This document shows positions 8,201-11,268 of a stretch of DNA of 11,268 nucleotides, in pieces. The stretch lies in contig CABPSV020000662.1 in assembly GCA_902459845.2 (NCBI GenBank), positions 1 to 11,268 on the forward strand, in the 5' to 3' direction. The stretch comes from Hepatocystis sp. ex Piliocolobus tephrosceles (taxonomy: Eukaryota > Apicomplexa > Aconoidasida > Haemosporida > Plasmodiidae). Both the position numbers and the translations under genes were made by a program. The notes below the pieces were generated by a model, which did no database searches, was not told the origin of the DNA, and saw only the letters and a program-made list of their open reading frames with translations. Numbering within the stretch: position 1 is the first letter of the stretch; each line of letters begins with the position of its first letter.

Positions 8201-9539
8201 GGTACAATATTTTATAAAAAAAGAAGACATTGGAATAATGGAAAAAAATAAAGAAATAAATCATAAACTTAAAGTAAATATAAATGAACAAAGAATGCAA
8301 TCAAAAGGTGAAATAAAAGAGAGTAAATATATAACTGATGGTAAAAAAAATTGTAGCGAACAAACATATGCAATGAAAGAAGAGGTTATTATGTCAAAAA
8401 TATACACAGACAAAGAAGTAGAAGATATGTACGAACCCATAGAAGAGTGTAACGAAGAGAGTGATGACGATGAAGAAAATTTAGTAACATTAAAAATCAT
8501 AAATTTATATTACTTATGTAATAAAAAAACTATAAAAAAGGTTTTAAAAGAAGTTTCTTTTTTAAAATTATGTAATCATCCAAATATTGTTACATTTTAT
8601 GAATCTTTTTTTTGGCCCCCTTGTTATTTAGTTATAGTATGTGAATTTTTATCAGGGTTTAGTTTGCAAAACTTGTATAAAAGATATGGTAGTGTATCAG
8701 AAGATATATTAGTTTATATTTTGGATGATATTTTAAAAGCGTTACATTATTTACATTACGAATGTAAATATCCAATTATACATAGAGACATAAAACCATC
8801 AAATATAGTTTTTTCTAAAAAGGGAGTAGCAAAAATAATAGATTTGGGATCGTGTGAAAAATTAAAAAATATGAAAAAAAACAAAAACTCGAGTACAAAT
8901 GAAATTATAGGTACAATTCATTATATATCACCTGAAGTTTTAAAAAATGAATCATATGATTGTTTAGTTGATATATGGGCTTTAGGTATAACTATTTATG
9001 AAATAGTTATGTGTACCTTACCATGGAGAAAAAACATAAAAAATATAAATGAATGTATAAGCATTATTATACATTCATGTCCTAAAATTAATATAGGCAT
9101 TGGATTTAGTAAACAGTTATGTTTTTTTGTTGAATTGTGCTTGCAAAATGATCCAAACAAAAGAGCAAATATTTCTGATTTATTAAATCATGAATTTTTG
9201 ACTAATAAAAAAAAACATAAACTTAAAAAGAAGCCAGATTCTATAAATGCGATCCGAGATATACTTAAAATGAATAATAATAAAAATAAAAATAATATTT
9301 TTAAAATTTTTTTTCAAAAGTTATTTTTTCTTAATAAAAAAGAACAAAATAGTAAATGTAGTGATGTGATCAATAGATCAAGGTCTTGTGACCCTGAAAT
9401 GTTTTATCAACAACTTAAAAAAGAACATTTGAATTTGTTTAAATTAAAATTGCAAGATGTGAATAATATGTCGTTGACTATTATGAAGTATGGTATGTAT
9501 AACGGGAAGAAGACGCAAGAACAAGCAAAAAGAGAGTAG
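2247..9539 (+). CDS. Large serine/threonine protein kinase, STE/MAPKK-like catalytic domain at the C-terminus
   Basis: A single uninterrupted frame encodes 2430 residues, ending in TAG. Residues 1 to about 1840 are Asn/Lys/Ile-rich low complexity with many tandem arrays and no recognised domain, signal peptide or membrane segment. Residues about 1843-2318 form a protein kinase domain: degenerate glycine-rich loop (C1854, G1856, G1859, V1861), beta3 VTLK with K2083, alphaC Glu E2102, HPNIV 2111-2115, HRDIKPSN 2179-2186 (catalytic D2181, K2183, N2186), DLG 2199-2201, SPE 2228-2230, DIWALG 2242-2247 and R2306. The HRDIK motif indicates Ser/Thr specificity; MAPKK resemblance is by eye. A Lys-rich tail follows (2319-2430). 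About 210 residues interrupt the N-lobe between beta2 and beta3. Catalytic residues look intact, so it is probably active; substrate and location are unknown. From memory, P. falciparum has a similarly large putative kinase (PFB0150c), but orthology is unverified. It could instead be an orphan lineage-specific kinase. Confidence 0.93.
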   Translation: MSNKQFNIMPVEPPKAVSLKKDNLTEWHLKSKEHEEVQSDIYDSINGLPSLLKCDLINVRQEKNIKIKSCNNINNGKKEATCSYDYYHYNTDKITELKNNIVLKKKCILLNNYNYVCVKKKNVIGIQKVKLINKKYGINKVTKKKESEYVFNNIHFLDSNSNSNSSSSSSSSNKKYCTKGMLFKNNTTVNVNNVLRCDIDCNNKNINATNNNLDKKEIIFYEQKNKHVSQGDINKQKEKTNIIKKKTNTIKEKTNLIKEKTNRIKKKTNRIKKKTNRIKKKIIIYKKILKSEDNVKTNFNKYLNTMDNDKTNVPCNNKNSLYNNDPIMTYTCNSYSGYSDKYSKSHSHSNHMKMMNIHMYNKNYIKNDQDSDKRIDKESDYNEYKIENTDSYIVRNDETIKEQSNLDPPVEVASLVEVASLVEVASPVEVVNPVEVVNPVEVVNPVEVVNPVEVASPVEVVNPVEVASPVEVVNPVEVVNPVEVVNPVEVVNPVEVVNPVEVVNPVEVVNPVEVVNPVEVVNPVEVVNPVEVVNPVELVKLTEFTIPTEVNVKNVKEQNITENNFYSRNSINLKNEAEVINSDKLSIKVDTNYKNIIDYLKNNNVTNYNNILYHNNTQYNVTHPNYNKNNNSYNNENKIYYSNKNIFNKKVSIRYDSKPMNNTTHDKNEKKETSFINRLNFFIMNKISFLNKNVNNETHTSDVSTSGTNVNSSITPSKNYTKFPIASNERNIKNVCNIDYGTDKNKKKGGKVSDDFLSFVNKKSVKDCSIKSPLNVENKKIMYNYAYVKNGIYNKCLYSNKNVMSMSKKNIVYVYKRRKNNNILKINEKGKKCDGKSGGNEKDGGNEKDGGNGKKKKVKEKINRSNKNFRRSYSETFQQRDNKNKLYVLNNFSNNKISTNKISTNKVSTNKISTNKISTNKVSDIVKKYTSHDIIEIIDKYGLILYSVNNSNYIDRVNVTTFVDNIKKPISLTSSDRLCDLINSNGSNNRNSGNNRNSGNNRNSGKGTNFDDNNINVKKDCNNMTTIDENKNISSNIISDNGKSFFSFFLKQNKTETKKCAINNNLNKFFAKNEIINTMYQNMNNNDNIHSYNKYLKNNKTAVKPITCTSFKNGNFTQVGTLSSPSKNLNKYVYYKNEAINKHCMTVYKNESSDKNKLLDNTRLCHTFVKNNNTSSNNNNNNSSSNNNNNNTSSNNNNSNSSNNNNNNNSSNNNNNNNSSNNNNNNNSSNNNNNNNSSNNNNNNNSSNNNNNNNSSNNNNNNNSSSNNVYNVFRVKKGINNNNIWNINSEKNSVINKKKDYSNNILKKHNDTINQIKCAGVFNSCNVNVNEKKNENVKEVITTYVTLGTEERDRRNLNMVVDNVLCKEVACNDNSCNTSSYESNTCNIMQANMYKEHKDSNKNNMIDQQMDIEVSKHINKVKNELNLIEDKSSILNKHWSNSQLHLFKTNNMFYENFLKISNKNNIILSIFNYFNFNKVVNEINNFNKMVEAGVNIDTSKIDEKKIDEKKIDEKKIDEKKTNKSNYCINESSYDNKSNMIINKTKSKDNKEKKEMIVNKIYNNVMNEKIDDIKYESKVKSCSYVKSISFINSDLNKNKVSGEVYSCVKNIDNIPDVIPDVIPDVILDVIPDVIPDVILDVIPDVMPDVMPDVMPDVMPDVMPDVMPDVNISACAYTKKINYNSNHDIAKNKICEGGHISSRKECLTYEKKEVIVSKEKNKFMFVNGSDGNAILDGSAVLDSIGHIASNKYVPTKVKSSGNHKVANYDTGKCTQTNTEKNEQKPKVNLDIVFDNFENISERINFVMNKTISFFTKYRYMHNGYGEVKLCKNNKSLFKKKKLKAWSCVYKIHKIICKGAHGIVFTAWRYKNVDSFSSQYFDINKVYNNIEKSKMKKVNVGDNTYRKGHVNDMSNDIDEGTDSDTNGNTDSDTNGNTDSDTNGNTDSDTNGDTDSDTKGDTDSDTNKDTEDDASGNSHEDNINNVKGKVQYFIKKEDIGIMEKNKEINHKLKVNINEQRMQSKGEIKESKYITDGKKNCSEQTYAMKEEVIMSKIYTDKEVEDMYEPIEECNEESDDDEENLVTLKIINLYYLCNKKTIKKVLKEVSFLKLCNHPNIVTFYESFFWPPCYLVIVCEFLSGFSLQNLYKRYGSVSEDILVYILDDILKALHYLHYECKYPIIHRDIKPSNIVFSKKGVAKIIDLGSCEKLKNMKKNKNSSTNEIIGTIHYISPEVLKNESYDCLVDIWALGITIYEIVMCTLPWRKNIKNINECISIIIHSCPKINIGIGFSKQLCFFVELCLQNDPNKRANISDLLNHEFLTNKKKHKLKKKPDSINAIRDILKMNNNKNKNNIFKIFFQKLFFLNKKEQNSKCSDVINRSRSCDPEMFYQQLKKEHLNLFKLKLQDVNNMSLTIMKYGMYNGKKTQEQAKRE
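2721..2762 (+). repeat. Ser/Asn codon repeat (AGT/AAT)n inside the CDS
   Basis: Trinucleotide repeats encode alternating Ser-Asn and then an eight-Ser run beginning at about residue 159. It is an in-frame codon microsatellite in the N-terminal low-complexity region, with no predicted function. Confidence 0.85.
2961..3086 (+). repeat. 21-bp tandem repeat encoding six Lys-rich heptads (KTNxIK[K/E])
   Basis: Six consecutive 21-bp units encode residues 239-280 with consensus K-T-N-x-I-K-K/E, where x is I, T, L, R, R, R. Period seven could suit a helix, but only one or two positions per heptad are hydrophobic, so a classical coiled coil is not clearly supported. The block is strongly basic and could contact nucleic acid, acidic lipid or an acidic partner; that is inference. 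The coding strand is almost all A and C, with long A runs. Confidence 0.88.
3471..3848 (+). repeat. 18-bp minisatellite encoding 21 PVEV(V/A)(N/S) hexapeptides
   Basis: Twenty-one consecutive 18-bp units encode residues 409-534, mostly PVEVVN with a few PVEVAS and LVEVAS. Degenerate units (PVELVK, LTEFTI, PTEV) follow to about 3894. The consensus unit is 50% GC, far above the rest of the gene. Unit variation is mainly CCG/CCA in the Pro codon, with the order CCA-CCA-CCG repeated in units 14-16 and 17-19, pointing to 54-bp block duplication. The unit has no stop in some other frames, which creates long spurious open frames on both strands. The repeat is acidic and hydrophobic (Pro-Val-Glu-Val), probably extended; function unknown. 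Confidence 0.93.
4758..4805 (+). repeat. 18-bp repeat encoding GGNEKD (two units plus a partial third)
   Basis: Two full GGNEKD units at 4758-4793 (residues 838-849) and a third GGNG remnant lead into a 13-A coding tract. A small, recently formed array in the low-complexity region. Confidence 0.8.
4932..5015 (+). repeat. 15-bp repeat encoding K(I/V)STN pentapeptides
   Basis: Five full units plus one partial begin at residue 896 and read KISTN, KISTN, KVSTN, KISTN, KISTN, KVS. The I-I-V pattern occurs twice, so a 45-bp trimer of units was probably duplicated as a block. Confidence 0.88.
5208..5261 (+). repeat. 18-bp repeat encoding NNRNSG, three units
   Basis: Three nearly identical units (residues 988-1005) differ only at the last codon (GGT, GGT, GGG). 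In-frame minisatellite. Confidence 0.85.
5757..6050 (+). repeat. Poly-Asn/Ser tract with 27-bp units (SSNNNNNNN)
   Basis: Residues 1171-1268 are almost only Asn and Ser. From 5847 to 6035 there are seven exact-length 27-bp units encoding two Ser and seven Asn, so this is a structured minisatellite and not only a codon run. Synonymous AAC/AAT choices differ between units, and units 3 and 5 share a variant, hinting at 54-bp duplication. Asn-rich tracts are common in Plasmodium proteins and generally disordered or aggregation-prone. The opposite strand reads as a poly-Leu open frame that should not be annotated. Confidence 0.92.
6744..6803 (+). repeat. 15-bp repeat encoding KIDEK, four units
   Basis: Four tandem KIDEK pentapeptides (residues 1500-1519), alternating charge, with A-rich codons and 8-9 A runs. 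A short charged helix is possible; function unknown. Confidence 0.87.
7083..7250 (+). repeat. 12-bp minisatellite encoding 14 (I/M)(P/L)DV tetrapeptides
   Basis: Fourteen 12-bp units encode residues 1613-1668. Units 1-8 begin ATA and read IPDV, with ILDV at units 4 and 7. Units 9-14 are identical and begin ATGCCT (MPDV). The abrupt switch, with two linked base changes, shows separate expansion of the second block. It lies about 180 residues before the kinase domain. Confidence 0.92.
7848..8477 (+). other. Acidic insertion of about 210 residues between kinase beta2 and beta3
   Basis: After the glycine-rich loop and the FTAW strand (to about residue 1867), the recognisable kinase fold resumes only at LVTLK (from residue 2079). 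The intervening segment is hydrophilic, contains the TDSDTNGN array, and ends in an acidic stretch (Glu/Asp-rich, about residues 2051-2077). The frame is open throughout, with no obvious GT-AG intron needed to explain it, although a cryptic intron cannot be excluded without transcript data. It is probably a solvent-exposed loop. Confidence 0.8.
7998..8165 (+). repeat. 24-bp repeat encoding TDSDTNGN octapeptides, inside the kinase insertion
   Basis: Six 24-bp units (residues 1918-1965) encode TDSDTNGN with late variants GD, KGD and NKD; a degenerate seventh unit ends at 8165. It is acidic and Ser/Thr-rich; the T-D-S-D spacing is compatible with CK2-type phosphorylation (inference). The array sits within the catalytic domain's N-lobe loop. 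Confidence 0.9.
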
Positions 9540-9607
9540 CGATATGTATGTAGTAATGTGTTGAGGATTGGTAGAGTAAGATGTACAAATAATGTAAAAA
9601 AGTTATG

Positions 9608-9614
9608 TGCATGC

Positions 9615-9615
<1 letters not shown>
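9608..9615. promoter_or_regulatory. Palindromic TGCATGCA octamer, 69 bp after the stop
   Basis: An exact TGCATGCA lies between the kinase stop codon and the (TA)20 tract. This is the palindromic form of the motif described for Plasmodium AP2-Sp/AP2-family binding. Its position 3' of the gene makes a promoter role for this gene unlikely, and it may be fortuitous. Confidence 0.25.

Positions 9616-9617
<2 letters not shown>

Positions 9618-9657
<40 letters not shown>
9618..9657. repeat. (TA)20 microsatellite
   Basis: Forty bases of alternating TA, 79 bp after the stop codon. Noncoding and likely polymorphic. Confidence 0.92.
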
Positions 9658-9658
<1 letters not shown>

Positions 9659-9886
9659 TAAAACACTATGTTACTAATTTTGAAGTTTTTATAAATTCGT
9701 GAATTTGTTTATTTTTAAGTAACATATGTTATCACACTGTTTAGTATATGTTGCTTTGTTTGTCATAAGTATATATACATATATAATATATATATATGAG
9801 AACATCCATTTTTTTTTTTGTTCTTTTCCTGACTGCTTTGTGATCCGTTTGTTTAAAAAGTTATTATTATTTTTTTTTTCTTTATC

Positions 9887-10077
9887 TGTTCCTTTTTATA
9901 TTTTTTTTTATGTTTTTTTTTTTATGCTTTTTTTTTATGTTTTATTTTATGCTTTTTTTTATGCTTTTTTTTATGTTTTTTTTTATGTTTTATTTTATGC
10001 TTTTTTTTATGTTTTTTTTTATGTTTTTTTTTTCTATGTGCCTTATTTTATAATCATTTTTTTATGTTCTTTTTTTT
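9887..10077. repeat. T-rich ladder with ATG/ATGC every 9-14 bases
   Basis: Runs of 4-10 T are separated by ATG or ATGC at irregular but close spacing, forming a degenerate minisatellite. One frame reads as Phe/Tyr/Ala/Val repeats (YAFFYVFF-like), producing a 117-residue open frame from the ATG at 9726. The composition is explained by the repeat, so a gene is not supported. Confidence 0.75.
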
Positions 10078-10344
10078 AATTATGACACTGAAAAAAGGTG
10101 ACATTGAAAAAGTATATAATTTATAAAAGTTTGGTTAAGATAGGAATTACCTTTGAAAGCGTTTGAGACTATATAATAAATTATTTTGGTTATGTTACTA
10201 AGAATATACAAATATGTGTATGATTCGTTTTTATAATATTACGTTGATAAATCTTTTGTGATGTATGCACTTACATAAAGTATAATGTGGCTATTGTAGA
10301 ATATTACAATGCATGTAAAAAAAAAAAAAAAAAAAAAAAAAATA

Positions 10345-10371
10345 AATTCAATGAATTCAATGAATTCAATG
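10345..10371. repeat. 9-bp direct repeat AATTCAATG, three copies
   Basis: Three perfect copies follow a 26-A tract. A single further ATGAATTCAATGTTT copy lies near 10709-10723, so the short motif is dispersed about 350 bp apart. No function is assigned. Confidence 0.8.
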
Positions 10372-10611
10372 TTTGAGTATACCTTACAGCCATAAGGAAG
10401 ACCTTATTTATTTTATTATTAAAAATTCAGTGATTATATTTTTTTTATTAATACCAAAATTTTATACACAAGTTTTATTATTTTTACCGTTTTATTTATT
10501 TATTTTTATACTTTACTATGTTATTATTATTTTATTTATTTTTTGCTGTTTAAATTGAGATGTTAAATTTTAAATATGACCCCTTCGTTAGACATCGTTC
10601 ACAGTTTTCCT

Positions 10612-10615
<4 letters not shown>

Positions 10616-10645
<30 letters not shown>
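10616..10645. repeat. Poly-A tract, 30 bp
   Basis: An uninterrupted run of 30 A followed by C and more A. Noncoding. Confidence 0.88.
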
Positions 10646-10646
<1 letters not shown>

Positions 10647-10776
10647 AAAAAAAAATAAATATTTATAAAAAAAAATGTATATATGAGTAAAAATAAGTGG
10701 CATTTTAAATGAATTCAATGTTTTATTATTGATGTTGGTTACTGTTTTTTAATTTTGGCCACACAAAAAAAAAATA

Positions 10777-10831
10777 AAAAATAAATGAAAAATAAATGAA
10801 AAATAAATGAAAAATAAATGAAAAATAAAAT
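10777..10831. repeat. 11-bp repeat AAAAATAAATG, four copies plus a degenerate fifth
   Basis: Four perfect 11-bp units at 10777-10820 are followed by a diverged unit; similar AAATAAATG sequence recurs near 10857. Noncoding minisatellite. Confidence 0.85.
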
Positions 10832-11010
10832 AAAAACTAAATAAAAAACAAGTAAAAAATAAATGATAATTTATGTGGCAACACGTTATTCAGTTGTATG
10901 TGATATAAAATATGTGGATCGTTTTTTTTTGAAAATATAGAGATGTTAATGTATAAGCGCAATATATGAAACAATTGTTTTTATTTATTATTTTATACTA
11001 TTTTATTATA

Positions 11011-11268
11011 TTTTACTTTTTTAATTTTACTTTTTTAACTTTACTTTTTTAATTTTACTTTTTTAATTTTACTTTTTTAATTTTACTTTTTTAATTTTAC
11101 TTTTTTAATTTTACTTTTTTAACTTTACTTTTTTAATTTTACTTTTTTAATTTTACTTTTTTAATTTTACTTTTTTAATTTTACTTTTTTAATTTTACTT
11201 TTTTAATTTTACTTTTTTAATTTTACTTTTTTAATTTTACTTTTTTAATTTTACTTTTTTAATTTTAC
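11011..11268. repeat. 14-bp minisatellite TTTTACTTTTTTAA, 18 units and truncated by the window
   Basis: Eighteen full 14-bp units fill 11011-11262, and a six-base partial unit reaches the last base, so the array continues beyond the window. Units 3 and 9 (starting at 11039 and 11123) carry T to C at the first position; the rest are identical. Strand composition is strongly T-biased. It is noncoding; possible roles such as structural or centromere-like DNA are not supported by size or context here. Confidence 0.95.

Larger units (their letters stand above)
7773..9200 (+). other. Protein kinase catalytic domain (residues about 1843-2318)
   Basis: Subdomains in order are: glycine-rich loop around 1853-1861, with Cys in place of the first Gly; beta3 Lys 2083; alphaC Glu 2102; hinge region around C2132-E2133; catalytic loop HRDIKPSN 2179-2186; metal-binding DLG 2199-2201; activation segment 2199-2230 with S2215, S2216, T2217 and E2219 before GT 2222-2223; SPE 2228-2230; alphaF Asp 2242; and Arg 2306 pairing with Glu 2230. 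HPNIV, HRDIKPSN and SPE resemble MAPKK/STE-group kinases, judged by eye. The apparent span of 476 residues exceeds the usual 250-300 because of the N-lobe insertion. Confidence 0.92.
9540..11268. other. Noncoding downstream region (3' UTR and intergenic)
   Basis: No gene is supported. The region holds a (TA)20 tract, a T-rich ladder, poly-A tracts at 10317-10342 and 10616-10645, two small direct-repeat clusters, and a long 14-bp array at the window end. An AATAAA occurs at 10175-10180, but such hexamers arise often by chance here and I do not assign a polyadenylation site. Open frames at 9726-10079 and 10373-10558 are products of T-rich low complexity; the latter has no ATG start. Confidence 0.75.

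Noticed and set aside
7848..8477. Reading the kinase insertion as an intron
   Set aside because: The segment is open in frame, has coding-like codon structure and a codon-phased repeat, and no clear T-rich-to-AG boundary pair is needed. Transcript data could still overturn this.
9726..10079. 117-residue open frame with YAFFYVFF-like repeats
   Set aside because: Although it has an ATG start, it is a direct reading of a T-rich ATG ladder with no conserved motif.
10373..10558. 61-residue hydrophobic open frame
   Set aside because: It starts at TTG, and its Phe/Ile/Leu composition is expected from T-rich intergenic DNA.
11011..11268. Possible centromere or subtelomeric repeat
   Set aside because: Plasmodium centromeres are kilobase-scale cores of extreme AT content, and no telomeric GGGTT(T/C)A repeats or multigene-family members are visible. 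Only the start of a simple array can be seen.

Overview
The window looks like nuclear chromosomal DNA of a malaria parasite (genus Plasmodium). It is extremely AT-rich, with long poly-A, poly-T and (AT)n runs outside genes. It holds one very long, apparently intronless, Asn/Lys-rich reading frame packed with in-frame low-complexity repeats, and an A-rich leader runs directly into its ATG. The species cannot be fixed from the sequence alone.

Layout: positions 1-2246 are noncoding and hold homopolymers, (AT)n tracts and a few GCATG-type motifs; no gene can be supported there. Positions 2247-9539 (+) encode a single 2430-residue protein. Residues 1 to about 1840 are low-complexity sequence with at least nine separate tandem arrays (periods 4 to 9 residues) and a Ser tract. 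Residues about 1843-2318 are a serine/threonine protein kinase catalytic domain, followed by a basic tail of about 110 residues. Positions 9540-11268 are noncoding: a (TA)20 tract, a T-rich ladder containing regularly spaced ATGs, poly-A tracts, short direct repeats, and a 14-bp minisatellite (18 full units) that runs off the window end.

The most interesting biology is in the kinase. Its N-lobe is interrupted between the glycine-rich loop and the beta3 lysine by about 210 acidic residues that carry their own octapeptide repeat array. The core resembles STE-group/MAPKK-like kinases (HPNIV, HRDIKPSN, SPE), but it has Cys in place of the first loop glycine, a Cys at the predicted gatekeeper position, DLG for DFG, and Glu at the position of the activating Ser/Thr in the activation segment. 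All catalytic residues appear to be present, so an active kinase is predicted. I see no mobile element, CRISPR array, tRNA or rRNA, and no second convincing gene.
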